64,000 nt of DNA from Anaerotruncus colihominis (GCA_025146135.1 CP102255.1:248001-312000); one strand, 5' to 3'. Positions 54,035 to 63,441 are shown, numbered from the stretch's first letter. The notes: generated by a model from the letters alone, not told the origin. Numbers and translations are program-made.

Positions 54035-54985
54035 TCATCTGAATCTGTAAAGCATGGCGGAACCGATGATGCCCGCGTCATTTTTATAGTGCGCAAGGGC
54101 GAGGGCAACCTTGCCGCGCGAGTCGGGCATCAGGACGCGGTCAAGCTCCCGGCTCAAAGGCTCCAGGAGGGCGCTGCCTTCGTTGCAGACGCCGCCGCCC
54201 AGGACAATAATCTGCGGGCCGTAGCAGTAGACAATGTTGGACAGGCTGATGGCCAGATAGTGCAGGTACCGTTGGATTACCTCCTGCGCAGCCGCGTCGG
54301 ATTGGCGTGCGGCCGCAAACGCCGTTTTGGCTGTGATCGCACCGTCCTCGTGCGCCAGCAGGGCCAGGCGGGAATCCGGGTGTGAGCAGACGGCGCGCGC
54401 CGTCTGTTCGATCAGGCCCGTCGCAGAAATATACCGTTCCATGCAGCCGCTGCGGCCGCATGGGCAGGGTTCGCCGTCGGTTTCGATAACGAGGTGCCCG
54501 ATCTCCGGCGCGAGGTTGCTGTAACCGACGAACACCTTTTTTTCAATAATAACGCCAGCCCCGACGCCAGTGCCAAGCGTAATCGTCACCGAGCTGGCAT
54601 ATGCCCTGGCGGCGCCCGATTCCGATTCCGCGATGGCGGCGCAATTGGCGTCGTTTTCCACATAGACGGGTATCTGCGGGAAAAATGCGGACAGCTCCTC
54701 GCCGATGCGCACGTCATGAAACCCGAGATTGGCCGAATAGATAACAGCCGCGCGCGCACGGTCAATGAAGCCGGGCGTGCCAAAGCCGATGCTGTTGATA
54801 TCGGAGAGCGGGACGGCCTGGCTGTCGCACAGCGTTTGACAGATGCCGGCGATTTCACGGATAATTTCGGCCGCGCCGCGCTCCGGGCATGTGGAACAGG
54901 CCGCGCGCGCAGCAATGGTCCCATTTTCTGCGACAAGCCCCACCTTGATGGTGGTGCCGCCGAGATCCACACCGAGGTTGAACAT
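54035..54985 (-). CDS. ROK-family sugar kinase
   Basis: 316 residues. The ATP-binding motif GVDLGGTTIKVGLV starts the protein. The ROK motif FGTPGFIDRARAAV, catalytic ENDANCAAIAE, ITLGTGVGAGVIIEKKVFVG and the zinc site CPCGRSGCMERY near residue 175-185 are all present. It phosphorylates a hexose, glucose or a derivative. The gene starts 4 bp past the ROK regulator stop, with AGGATGTGAAAG upstream. Together with the divergent oxidoreductase-ABC operon it is probably the entry kinase for the imported sugar. Confidence 0.9.
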   Translation of the reverse strand: MFNLGVDLGGTTIKVGLVAENGTIAARAACSTCPERGAAEIIREIAGICQTLCDSQAVPLSDINSIGFGTPGFIDRARAAVIYSANLGFHDVRIGEELSAFFPQIPVYVENDANCAAIAESESGAARAYASSVTITLGTGVGAGVIIEKKVFVGYSNLAPEIGHLVIETDGEPCPCGRSGCMERYISATGLIEQTARAVCSHPDSRLALLAHEDGAITAKTAFAAARQSDAAAQEVIQRYLHYLAISLSNIVYCYGPQIIVLGGGVCNEGSALLEPLSRELDRVLMPDSRGKVALALAHYKNDAGIIGSAMLYRFR

Positions 54986-54989
54986 ACTT

Positions 54990-56192
54990 TCACATCCTGT
55001 TCCCGCCGTTTGATCTGCCGCACAGCCGGTTGAAAATAATCTCATTGGAGAGGGCGAACAACCCGAAAATACCGGAATCCCGCGAAAGCCCTGAGGCAAC
55101 GACCGGCACGGGGCTGAACGCGTGTTCCTGTACAATGCTGTTGATGATAGGCAGCATCTGGCTGGCAAAAACATGGTATTCGCCGCCCAAAATCACCAGA
55201 TCACAATTGAGCAGTGAAATGATATTGCTGATGGCTGTGCCGGTCAGACCGGCAATTTCATCAATACACGCGCGGATAAATGGATCGCCTGCCTGCCAGG
55301 CGGCTGTGACCTTGCGGAAGGACACAGCGCCGGTTTCCTTTGTCACCAAATGCAGCGTTTGCGCGGGCGCCTTGTCGCGGACACGTTGGAGCAGGGCGTC
55401 CAGGCCGATGTATTTTTCAAGCGGAACGGGTCCGTCCGGGCTGTGGACCAAAAAGTTTGCGACCTCGCCCGCGCTTTTTCCGCTGCCTTCGTAGAGCGCG
55501 CCGTCGATGATAATGCCCGCGCCGACGCCCAGGCCGCAGCTAAAATAAACGAGATTGCGCTTGCCTGTGCCGATTCCGTAGTTAAGCTCGCCGACCGCAG
55601 CGGCGTTTACGTCGTTTACAATAAGCACAGGCGTGCCGAAGGTTTCTTCAAGCGCCTGAGACAGCTCTGGTATTTTCCAGTTGGTAAACTGAGTGTTCGC
55701 CCTGAACTCACGGCTTTCCGGCAGATAGATACCGGGAGAAGAAATCGCGATGACGGCCAGATCTGTGTTGGAGAGGTTGCCGGAGGCGGTCAGGGTTGCA
55801 ATTGCATTTTTGACAAGCTCCAGGCGTGTCGCGAAGGAGGTGGCCGGCGTGATATTGATGGTGAAGTGGTTGATGCGTTCACCGCCAAGATTGGCCAGCA
55901 CAAAAATTGGCTCCTCGTAGTTGAGATCGATCGCCACGATGTATTTATAATTCTTGTTAAACTTGAGCAGAATTGGTTTGCGTCCGCCGGTCGGCATGGC
56001 TCTGCCCGCGCCGACCTCCTCGATAATGCCGATGTTGAGCAGCGCCGCAATATTCTCCGTCATAGCGGATTTGCTGATATGGACAAGGCGCGAAAGGGCA
56101 GCCCGTGAGATGCTCTCCGTATGATAGATGCTGTTGAGGATGACCCGCTGGTTGATGCTGCGGATATGTGTCTGATCGACCGTATGGTTCAA
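54990..56192 (-). CDS. ROK-family transcriptional repressor (NagC/XylR type)
   Basis: 400 residues. The N-terminal winged helix-turn-helix (ILNSIYHTESISRAALSRLVHISKSAMTENIAALLNIGIIEE) is followed by a ROK domain (IVAIDLNYEEPIFVLANLGG, VNDVNAAAVGELNYG, FSCGLGVGAGIIIDGALYEG). The usual CxCGxxGC zinc motif is missing at the expected place, where HSPDGPVPLEKYIGLDALL is read. TTG at 56192 is preferred since GGAGTG lies 6-7 bases upstream; the longer frame starts at TTG 56225. It is divergent from the sugar operon it likely controls. Confidence 0.87.
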   Translation of the reverse strand: MNHTVDQTHIRSINQRVILNSIYHTESISRAALSRLVHISKSAMTENIAALLNIGIIEEVGAGRAMPTGGRKPILLKFNKNYKYIVAIDLNYEEPIFVLANLGGERINHFTINITPATSFATRLELVKNAIATLTASGNLSNTDLAVIAISSPGIYLPESREFRANTQFTNWKIPELSQALEETFGTPVLIVNDVNAAAVGELNYGIGTGKRNLVYFSCGLGVGAGIIIDGALYEGSGKSAGEVANFLVHSPDGPVPLEKYIGLDALLQRVRDKAPAQTLHLVTKETGAVSFRKVTAAWQAGDPFIRACIDEIAGLTGTAISNIISLLNCDLVILGGEYHVFASQMLPIINSIVQEHAFSPVPVVASGLSRDSGIFGLFALSNEIIFNRLCGRSNGGNRM

Positions 56193-56347
56193 TCTGGTCA
56201 CTCCAATCGTAAGGAAAGAAAACAAACTGCTTCTTTGTTATTATCATAACATGTCTGCCGCAAAAGGCAATACTGGCAATTTGCATAATAAAGATACATA
56301 AAATTTAAATTATATGTAAAATATATTTGCAAAAAGATATTTTTATA

Positions 56348-56376
56348 TTGACAATGCAAACGGTCAATGATAAGAT
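56348..56376 (+). promoter_or_regulatory. Promoter of the sugar operon with overlapping inverted repeat
   Basis: A consensus TTGACA (56348-56353), 17-bp spacer and TAAGAT (56371-56376). TTGAC at 56348-56352 and GTCAA at 56363-56367 form an inverted repeat over the -35 and spacer, a plausible repressor site. Confidence 0.7.
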
Positions 56377-56446
56377 GCAGATAAAGTTAGTTTGGAAACA
56401 GAACGAATTTATAAATGCACATGCAAATACAGAAAGGGGATTGACC

Positions 56447-57451
56447 ATGCAAAATCCACTTCGGATCGGGGTTATCGGATTGGGGCTGATCGGCGGGCTT
56501 CATGCGCGCATTGTCCATGAATGTCCAAACGCCGTGCTTGCCGCGGTGACGGATATCAACGAGGGCGCGGCGCGCGCCGCTGCAGAGCGATACGGCTGCC
56601 AATGGTACGCTGATTTTCGCAGAATGTGCGACGAGGCCGCTCTGGATGCCGTCTGCATCTGCACGCCCGATCAATTCCATCTGGAAAACGCGCTGTACGC
56701 GGCCAAAAAGGGACTGCACCTTTTGATTGAAAAGCCGATCGCCACGACCGAGCGCGAAGCGCGTGAGATCACGGCTGCGGCAGCTCAGGCCGGTGTGCGC
56801 ATGATGGTGGCGCATGTGTTGCATTTTGATCCCAGATATGCCAAATTGCAGGAAGCGATCGATCAGGGGGAGATCGGTGACGTCATTCATATGTTCTTCC
56901 GCCGTACAAACCCCCGCTCAAACGGGCGGCGTCTGGGCGGGAAGGTCTCCATTTTCCATTTCATCGGCGTGCATGATTTTGAAATGATGTGTTCTTACAT
57001 GAAATGCCGCCCGCTGCGCGCCTATTGCCAGCGTGTCAGCAAGGTAAACGCCGACATCGGCTGCGAGGACACGGTCATCTCAACCATTACATTTGAAAAC
57101 GGCGCGGTCGCAACCATCGAGCTTTGCTGGGCGCTGCCGGAAAACAGCGCGCTGGGTATCAATACTTATGCCGAGGTTGTCGGCGTAAAGGGCGCGGGTT
57201 ATGTCACGATCATGGATCAGGGCGTCTCGCTGATCACGGAATCGAACGTCTATTACCCCGACACGCTCCACTGGCCGGAGTACAACGGCCGCATCCAGGG
57301 TGATCTCAAGGAGGAAATCCATCACTTTGTGACCGCGACGCTCGACGGCACGCCGTACATTACAAATACCGAGCACGCGATCACCGCCGTCAAGATCATT
57401 GAGGCGTGTTTTAAGTCAATTGAAACGGGCCTGCCCGTCGATATTCAATAA
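56447..57451 (+). CDS. Gfo/Idh/MocA-family oxidoreductase
   Basis: 334 residues. The N-terminal Rossmann fold reads LRIGVIGLGLIGGLHARIVHECPNAVLAAVTDIN, and the family's EKPIATTEREAREI with the catalytic-lysine motif follows near residue 97. The C-terminal sheet domain starts around 125 (AHVLHFDPRYAKLQEAIDQGEIGDV), and HDFEMMCSYM contains conserved residues. Members oxidise or reduce sugars and inositols with NAD(P). It is the first gene of the sugar ABC operon. AAAGGGGA precedes the ATG. The substrate is not evident. Confidence 0.9.
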   Translation: MQNPLRIGVIGLGLIGGLHARIVHECPNAVLAAVTDINEGAARAAAERYGCQWYADFRRMCDEAALDAVCICTPDQFHLENALYAAKKGLHLLIEKPIATTEREAREITAAAAQAGVRMMVAHVLHFDPRYAKLQEAIDQGEIGDVIHMFFRRTNPRSNGRRLGGKVSIFHFIGVHDFEMMCSYMKCRPLRAYCQRVSKVNADIGCEDTVISTITFENGAVATIELCWALPENSALGINTYAEVVGVKGAGYVTIMDQGVSLITESNVYYPDTLHWPEYNGRIQGDLKEEIHHFVTATLDGTPYITNTEHAITAVKIIEACFKSIETGLPVDIQ

Positions 57452-57474
57452 AAGAGAATCAGGAGGAAATGAAA

Positions 57475-58251
57475 ATGAAAGTTCTTTACGCCGGCGACGC
57501 CTGCACCAAAATCGGGCCTGTATTTGTCGCGTCCCCTTTCAACCTTGAGGTCAAGGGCGTATCTCACCACATCTGGGGACAGCCGCTGATCGACGCGCTG
57601 ACCGCGGACGGGATCGAGGTCAAGCATCTGACGAACGACCAGGCGATCGGCGAATTTCCGCGCACGGAGGAGGAGCTTGCCGAATACGACGTTGTAATCA
57701 TCAGCGATTGCGAGGCCGAGGTCCTGTCCCTCTACCCGTTCTGGGTCGCCGGCACACCGCTGCCGCGCACGGATAGGATGCGCGCCATCCGCAACTATGC
57801 CAAAAACGGCGGCGGTCTGATGATGATCGGCGGCTGGTCGTCGTTCAGCGGGCGCTTCGGCACAGGCGCATATTATGACACCCCGGTCGAGGAGGCTCTG
57901 CCGGTCAACTGCCTCAAGGGCGCCGACGACCGCGTCGAGGTCCCGGCGGGCGTCAAGGTCAAGGTGCTTGACAAGGCGCATCCGATCATGCAGGACATCC
58001 CATGGGAGGAAGCGCCGGTCTTTGAAGGATTTAACAAGATCATCCCGAAAGAGGGCGCCAACGTCATTGCGACGATCGGCGACGAGGAGATCGAATCGCC
58101 GCTGCTCGTGACCTGGTCGTACGGCAAGGGCCGCTCCGCTGCGTTTGCAAGCGACTGCTCGCCGCACTGGGCGGAGTATTTCCAGCCGTGGGAATATTAC
58201 GGAAAGTTCTGGGTCCAGGCCGTGCGCTGGCTGGCCGGGGAAGAAAAATAA
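57475..58251 (+). CDS. Glutamine amidotransferase-like (GATase1-type) protein
   Basis: 258 residues with the flavodoxin-like fold of class I glutamine-amidotransferase-like proteins of unknown function: MKVLYAGDACTKIGPVFVASPFNLEVKGVSHHIWG, YDVVIISDCEAEVL, and NYAKNGGGLMMIGGWSSFSGRFGTGAYYDTPVEEALPV. Members are often encoded with sugar ABC transporters and resemble ThuA-type proteins. Near GGWSSFSG the nucleophile elbow lacks the Cys of true amidotransferases, so transfer chemistry is doubtful. ATG at 57475 is preferred; GGAGGA is eight bases upstream. Confidence 0.75.
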   Translation: MKVLYAGDACTKIGPVFVASPFNLEVKGVSHHIWGQPLIDALTADGIEVKHLTNDQAIGEFPRTEEELAEYDVVIISDCEAEVLSLYPFWVAGTPLPRTDRMRAIRNYAKNGGGLMMIGGWSSFSGRFGTGAYYDTPVEEALPVNCLKGADDRVEVPAGVKVKVLDKAHPIMQDIPWEEAPVFEGFNKIIPKEGANVIATIGDEEIESPLLVTWSYGKGRSAAFASDCSPHWAEYFQPWEYYGKFWVQAVRWLAGEEK

Positions 58252-58281
58252 GGACACAGCAGTAAAGTGGGGTGGCATGTC

Positions 58282-59259
58282 ATGGAAACAGTGCGCGCGG
58301 GAAAGCCCGGCGGCAGGGTGAAGCCGGATTTGCAGCGGGTGATGCCGGTTGTGATCCTGGCGGTTTTGCTGCTGGCGCTCAGCCTGCTCAACCGCGACTT
58401 CCTGTCCCTGCAAACGCTTGTAAACCTGATGCAGCAGGTATCGGCGGTGGGCGTTGTGGCGATCGGGGCCATGTTTGTAATCATCACCGGCGGGATCGAT
58501 TTCAGCGCCGGGTACGGCCTGGCAATGATCGGTATGGCGGCCGGCGTGGTTTATGCACAGTCGCCCTTTCAGGGCAGCGTCGCCGCCATGGTGGTCACAT
58601 TCCTTGGCATGGGCGCGCTGCTTGGCCTTGTCAACGGCCTGCTGATCGCGGCGCTTGATATTCTGCCCTTTATTGCGACGCTCGCAATGATGTCGCTGGC
58701 GCAGGGCATGTCGCTGATGATCGGCGGCGGTACGATGGTTATGCTCACCGATTCGCCGATCCTGGCGGTCGGGCAGGGAAAGATCGGCGGTGTGCTGCCG
58801 GTATCCTTTGTGGTGCTGCTGGCCGTCTGCCTGACGGCGTCGGTGATCCTGCACCGGACAAAGCTCGGCGTCTATACATACGCCCTCGGCGGCAACGAGG
58901 ACGCCGCGTGGTACAGCGGTATCCATGTCAAACGGTATAAAATTCTGGTATACGTTGTGGCTGGGATTTGTACGGGCATCGCGTCGATGCTGACGGTTTC
59001 GCGCATCGCGATGGCCACGCCGAGCATCTCCGGGACGACGCTGACCGACGCCATCGCCGCCACCTGCATCGGCGGCACAAGCATGAGCGGCGGCCGCGGC
59101 AATGTGCTTGGTACCTGCATCGGCGCGGTGATCATTGTACTGATCAGCACCGCTTTGACGTATCTGAAAATCCCGGCGGAGATGCAGGAGGTCTTTAAAG
59201 GGGCTGTCATCCTGCTCGCTGTGGCATTTGACGCAGTTGTCAGCCGTAAAAAGCAGTAG
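58282..59259 (+). CDS. RbsC-type sugar ABC transporter permease
   Basis: 325 residues, eight or more membrane segments. Ribose/xylose-type signatures are MFVIITGGIDFSAGYGLAMIGMAAGVV near residue 70, LDILPFIATLAMMSLAQGMSLMIGGG, and the C-terminal DAIAATCIGGTSMSGGRGNVLGTCIGAVIIVLISTALTYLKIPAEMQEVFKGAVILLAVAFD. With the permease half of the fusion protein downstream it could form a heterodimeric channel. It follows the GATase-like gene by 30 bp. Confidence 0.9.
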   Translation: METVRAGKPGGRVKPDLQRVMPVVILAVLLLALSLLNRDFLSLQTLVNLMQQVSAVGVVAIGAMFVIITGGIDFSAGYGLAMIGMAAGVVYAQSPFQGSVAAMVVTFLGMGALLGLVNGLLIAALDILPFIATLAMMSLAQGMSLMIGGGTMVMLTDSPILAVGQGKIGGVLPVSFVVLLAVCLTASVILHRTKLGVYTYALGGNEDAAWYSGIHVKRYKILVYVVAGICTGIASMLTVSRIAMATPSISGTTLTDAIAATCIGGTSMSGGRGNVLGTCIGAVIIVLISTALTYLKIPAEMQEVFKGAVILLAVAFDAVVSRKKQ

Positions 59260-59302
59260 TGGAGTTTACAGGGAGAAACAGATTGAAAAGGAGACGTATC
59301 TT

Positions 59303-60427
59303 ATGAAAAGAGCATTTGCGTTGCTGATGGCGCTTACAATGGCCGCCGGACTTCTGGCGGGCTGCGGCTCCGGTTCCAGCACACCGGCGGCGTCCTCCGC
59401 GGCGCCGGCAGCGCCGGCGGCTTCAGAGGCTGCGCCGGCGTCGGAACCGGCCGGACAGCCGGCGGGCGGCGCGGACAAGATTGTCTGCGGCGTCGTGCTG
59501 ATCGATATGACCAATCAGTTCTTTGTCGATATGATTGAAGGCGGCAACAAGGCGGCCGAGGATTACGGCTGTGAGGTGATCTGGAAAAGCGCCGACGGCA
59601 ATTTCGACAACCAGATTTCGCTGATCGAGAACTTTATTGAGCAGGGCGTCGACTGTATCCTGGTCGACCCGCTTGACAGCGAAGGCTTAAAGCCTGTGAT
59701 CGAAAAGGCGTCGGCCGCCGGCATCCCCACCATTACCATGGCAGGCCAGGTCGATGTTGAAACAAACTATACCACCGTCTACAACGACGAGGAAAATACT
59801 CGCATCATTGCGGAGATGACCGCCAAGATGATCGGCGAGGAGGGCAAGACGGCCCTGCTTTACGGCAACAAAGGCAATCTCGTCTCCGATCTGCGCCAGA
59901 AGGGCTATTATGCGGGTATGGAAAAATATCCGAATATCACAGTGGTGGAACAGCCCACCAACTGGGACCCTCCGACCGGAATGAAGGCGGCGCAGGATCT
60001 GATCGCGGCTAATCCGGATCTCAAGGCGATTCACTGTATTTCCGATGCGGTCACGCTCGCGGCATATCAGGCGGTTAAGACTGCCGGTAAGGAAGGCGAG
60101 ATCATCGTCACCAGCTATGACGGTAACGACGACGCCCTCAAGGCGGTCGAGTCCGGCCAGTTTACGAGCACAGTTCTGACCGGCGCGAAAAAGACCGGCT
60201 ATTGGAACATCCAGGTGGCGCTCCAACTGGCCAGCGGCGTGCGCCCGGCGGAAAAGATACTTAATCTTGATACGCACTTTGTTATGACCGATGAAAACAA
60301 GGCGAAGTTTGCGGAAATGGGGATTGAAGGCACGGAGGACGTCAGCGTCATCAACCCGGCGCAGGCGCTTGAGCGGGCTGCCGGATACAGAGACGAGCTG
60401 TATGACCCCGATCTTCTCGCGGGCTGA
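59303..60427 (+). CDS. RbsB-type sugar-binding lipoprotein
   Basis: 374 residues with a lipobox (Cys21 in LLAGCGSG), an Ala/Pro/Ser-rich linker to about 58, and a periplasmic-binding-protein type 1 domain: IVCGVVLIDMTNQFFVDMIEGGNKAAEDYGCEVIWKSADGNFDNQISLIENFIEQGVDCILVDPLD. It binds a sugar or polyol outside the cell for the two permease modules. AAAAGGAGACG precedes the ATG. A GC-rich hairpin follows before the fused permease-ATPase gene. Confidence 0.92.
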   Translation: MKRAFALLMALTMAAGLLAGCGSGSSTPAASSAAPAAPAASEAAPASEPAGQPAGGADKIVCGVVLIDMTNQFFVDMIEGGNKAAEDYGCEVIWKSADGNFDNQISLIENFIEQGVDCILVDPLDSEGLKPVIEKASAAGIPTITMAGQVDVETNYTTVYNDEENTRIIAEMTAKMIGEEGKTALLYGNKGNLVSDLRQKGYYAGMEKYPNITVVEQPTNWDPPTGMKAAQDLIAANPDLKAIHCISDAVTLAAYQAVKTAGKEGEIIVTSYDGNDDALKAVESGQFTSTVLTGAKKTGYWNIQVALQLASGVRPAEKILNLDTHFVMTDENKAKFAEMGIEGTEDVSVINPAQALERAAGYRDELYDPDLLAG

Positions 60428-60457
60428 ACGTAAAGGGCAGGGCTCTTATATCCCTTC

Positions 60458-60482
60458 GCGGCGGGCGCGGCGCGCCCGCCGC
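60458..60482 (+). terminator. Hairpin between binding protein and fused ABC gene
   Basis: GCGGCGGGCGC pairs perfectly with GCGCCCGCCGC around a three-base loop, 30 bp after the lipoprotein stop and 46 bp before the next start. No T run is present, so mRNA stabilisation is more likely than termination. Confidence 0.55.
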
Positions 60483-60528
60483 AGCTTTACCGGCCTGCTG
60501 CCGGCGATCAATGTAGGAGCGTGAGCGG

Positions 60529-63108
60529 ATGGATACGGCAAAAAAACAAAAAAAACGCGGCGCGGCAATGAACGGGGAAACCTTCCGGTATATGACCATC
60601 GCCGCGATGATCGCGGTGCTGTTTGTGTTGTTCTCGTTTGTCTCAAAGGGCTTTTTGAGCTTCAACACAGTCATGAATCTTTTCAGGCAGGCAGCTTCCA
60701 ACGCGTTGGCCGCGATCGCAATGACAATGATCATGCTGACAGGCGGGATTGATCTGTCCGTTGGCTCTGTGGTGGCGTTTTCAGGCGCGGCGGGCGCTTT
60801 GGCCATGCAGGCGGCGGGCGGCTCCACGCTGCTGGCGGGCATCGTGGGCATCACCGTGACCGTCGCGGCCGCGGCCGGCTTTGGGCTGATCAACGGGTAT
60901 GCGGCGGGGTATCTTAAAATCGCGCCGTTTATTGTCACTCTGGCGACGATGTCGCTGGCGCGCGGGCTGACATTGACCGTCACGCATTCCTCGCGTGTCA
61001 TTGTCGACAACAGCCTTTATAATTTTGTAAGCCAGACGGATCTGTTCGGAAAAATCCCGGTTTCCCTGCTGCTTGTAGCGGCCGCGTATATCGCGGCGTA
61101 CCTGCTGCTGACCAGGACGGCCTTTGGACGCAGGACCTATGCGATCGGCGACAATCCCGTCGCCTCACGTGCGTCCGGTATCAATGTGGAAAAACATACG
61201 CTGTGCGTTTATATTGTCGCCGGCGTTTTTATAGCTCTGTCGACAATCGTCATTGTCGGCCGCGCGCGTTCCGCGCAGCCGATGGCGGGCGTGGGGATGG
61301 AGTTCGACGTTATCACCGCCGTTGTCATCGGCGGCACAAGCCTGATGGGCGGCCAGGGCAATCTGAAAGGGACGCTGCTCGGCGTGCTGCTGACTTCTGT
61401 GATTTTTACCGGCCTGAGCATGCTGGACCTTTCACCATTTGTCAATTATATGGTACAAGGCTCGCTTATTCTGTTGGCGGTGCTGGGCAACCGCGTTGTT
61501 TCCGCCAAAGCGCAAAAAAGCGTCCTGCGCCATGCGGCCGGACATTCCGGCGGCGCGGAGCCGCAAACGGGTAAAAGGGCACGCGGACTTGACGAGATTC
61601 TCGCGGCAAACGCGCAGGATGTTCTGGAGCTGCGGCACATCGTCAAGGTGTTCCCAGGCGTGCGCGCGCTCGACGATGTGAGCCTTACCATCAAGCGCGG
61701 GACCATTCATGCGCTGTGCGGAGAGAATGGAGCGGGCAAATCGACACTGATGAAAATCCTCTCCGGCGTCTACACAAAGGACGAGGGTGAAATCCTGATC
61801 AACGGCGTGCCCGCTCAGATCCGTTCGCCGGCGGACAGCGAACGGATAGGGATTTCCGTCATCTATCAGGAGCTTGCCAACATCCCGGAGCTGAACGTAA
61901 GCCAGAATGTCAACTTGGGCAAAGAACTGTCAAACGGCGCGCGCATCCTTCTGGATACAAAGCGCATGGAACAAAAGACGCGCAGCCTGCTTGACCGTTT
62001 CCAGCTCCAGGTCGGTGTGCGGCAGAAAATCGACCAATTGACGGTCGGGCAGCAGCAGATGGTGGAAATCGCCAAGGCGTTCGGTTCGAACGCCTGGATT
62101 GTGGTCATGGATGAACCGACGTCTGCGATCACCGAGGCCGATAAGGAAAACCTGTTTAAGATCATCCGGGAATTGAAGGAAAACAACATTGCAGTCGTCT
62201 ATATCTCGCACCGCATGTCTGAAATCTTTGAGATTGCCGACGAAATCACCATCCTGCGCGATGGCCGCCAGGTGATCGCTGGACCGGTATCGGAATTTGA
62301 CGAAAATAAGGTGATCCGGCACATGGTCGGCCGCGAACTGAACGATATTTTCACACGTGAAAAGGGCGCGCCCGGCGAGGAGGTGCTGCGTGTTGAGAAT
62401 CTCAGCCGCAAAGGCGCGTTTGAGCCGATCAGCTTTTCCGTGCACGCTGGCGAGGTGCTTGGCTTCAGCGGCCTGATGGGCGCCGGACGTACAGAGATCA
62501 TGCGCTGTATCTTTGGCCTTGACCGGCCCGACAGCGGTGCGATTTATCTGGGCGGCAAAAAGCTGGAGATTCGCTGTCCGCTTGACGCAATCAAGGCCGG
62601 GATCGCGATGGTTTCCGAGGATCGCCGCCGCGAAGGGATTATCCCGCATATGACGGTGCGTGAGAATACGACGCTGGCCGCCCTGCCGTGGATTAGCCGG
62701 TTTGGCTGGATCGACGCGAAGAAGGATTTGTCGATCACAGAGGAGTATATTGATTCTCTCAACGTCAAGACGCCGTCCACAGAACAATTGATCATGAATT
62801 TGAGCGGCGGCAACCAACAGAAGGTCTGCCTTGCAAAATGGCTCAACCGCAGTCCAAAGGTCGTCATTCTCGACGAGCCGACGCGCGGCATCGACGTCGG
62901 CGCGAAGGCGGAGATTCATCGCCTGATTGACCGTCTGACAAAGCAGGGCATCGCGGTCATCATGATTTCGTCCGAGCTGCCGGAGATCATCGGTGCCTGC
63001 GACCGGATCGTCGTTCTTTACGAGGGCCGCATGATGAAGGAGTATCCATCCGGCAGCCGCGTTACGCAGGAACAGATCATGAAAAGCGCCGCCGGCCTTC
63101 CCGCCTGA
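60529..63108 (+). CDS. Single-chain fusion of RbsC-type permease and RbsA-type double ATPase
   Basis: 859 residues. Residues about 20-325 are a complete permease (MTMIMLTGGIDLSVGSVVAFSGAAGAL, IAPFIVTLATMSLARGLTL, VVIGGTSLMGGQGNLKGTLLGVLLTSVIF). A basic linker (about 330-362) leads to two ABC domains: Walker A GENGAGKST near 400, LTVGQQQMVEIAKAF and VVMDEPTSAI; then the degenerate SGLMGAGRTEI near 648, MVSEDRRREGII, LSGGNQQKVCLAKWL and VVILDEPTRGID. The order is normally encoded by separate rbsC and rbsA genes. The reading frame is continuous with no stop, and AGGAGC precedes the ATG. It is the last gene of the sugar operon. Confidence 0.9.
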   Translation: MDTAKKQKKRGAAMNGETFRYMTIAAMIAVLFVLFSFVSKGFLSFNTVMNLFRQAASNALAAIAMTMIMLTGGIDLSVGSVVAFSGAAGALAMQAAGGSTLLAGIVGITVTVAAAAGFGLINGYAAGYLKIAPFIVTLATMSLARGLTLTVTHSSRVIVDNSLYNFVSQTDLFGKIPVSLLLVAAAYIAAYLLLTRTAFGRRTYAIGDNPVASRASGINVEKHTLCVYIVAGVFIALSTIVIVGRARSAQPMAGVGMEFDVITAVVIGGTSLMGGQGNLKGTLLGVLLTSVIFTGLSMLDLSPFVNYMVQGSLILLAVLGNRVVSAKAQKSVLRHAAGHSGGAEPQTGKRARGLDEILAANAQDVLELRHIVKVFPGVRALDDVSLTIKRGTIHALCGENGAGKSTLMKILSGVYTKDEGEILINGVPAQIRSPADSERIGISVIYQELANIPELNVSQNVNLGKELSNGARILLDTKRMEQKTRSLLDRFQLQVGVRQKIDQLTVGQQQMVEIAKAFGSNAWIVVMDEPTSAITEADKENLFKIIRELKENNIAVVYISHRMSEIFEIADEITILRDGRQVIAGPVSEFDENKVIRHMVGRELNDIFTREKGAPGEEVLRVENLSRKGAFEPISFSVHAGEVLGFSGLMGAGRTEIMRCIFGLDRPDSGAIYLGGKKLEIRCPLDAIKAGIAMVSEDRRREGIIPHMTVRENTTLAALPWISRFGWIDAKKDLSITEEYIDSLNVKTPSTEQLIMNLSGGNQQKVCLAKWLNRSPKVVILDEPTRGIDVGAKAEIHRLIDRLTKQGIAVIMISSELPEIIGACDRIVVLYEGRMMKEYPSGSRVTQEQIMKSAAGLPA

Positions 63109-63150
63109 TTTTCCCCATTTTTTTCAAGAAGCCCGGCAAAAACCTTCCGG

Positions 63151-63218
63151 CCTTTTTGAAAAAAGGCCTCGGCGAAAAACTTTAATCGGCTGCACCGCGA
63201 ATAGCGGGAGGCGTTGCG
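63151..63218. repeat. Intergenic repeat, copy 1
   Basis: Shares long matching blocks (CTTTTTGAAAAAA, TCGGC-AAAAACTTTA, CCGCGAAT, AGGCG-TGCG) with 63442-63509. Confidence 0.55.
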
Positions 63219-63263
63219 CAATCAAAAGTTTTCGTCCGACTTTTGGAGAAGGCAGCGGGAGAG

Positions 63264-63300
63264 AAAAAAGGCAAGGCCTCTTGTGGGCCTTGCCTTTTTT
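63264..63300 (+). terminator. Intrinsic terminator after the sugar operon
   Basis: A perfect 15-bp stem (AAAAAAGGCAAGGCC left arm) with a seven-base loop ends in TTTTTT, about 155 bp past the fused ABC gene. Confidence 0.85.
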
Positions 63301-63441
63301 CGAGGGCGACGCCTTGCTCCCCGGGCCGCAGCCCTCATAAAAAACGCGGCCGCAGGCCGCAAGGCACCTTGTTCAGAAGCAGCCATGCCAACCAGCAGAA
63401 TCCATAACATACGCCGCAGGGCTGGCGTGGATTTTGCTCCG

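Noticed and set aside
57445..58926. 493-codon minus-strand frame
   Set aside because: It is antisense to the GATase-like and permease genes and has no recognisable motif.
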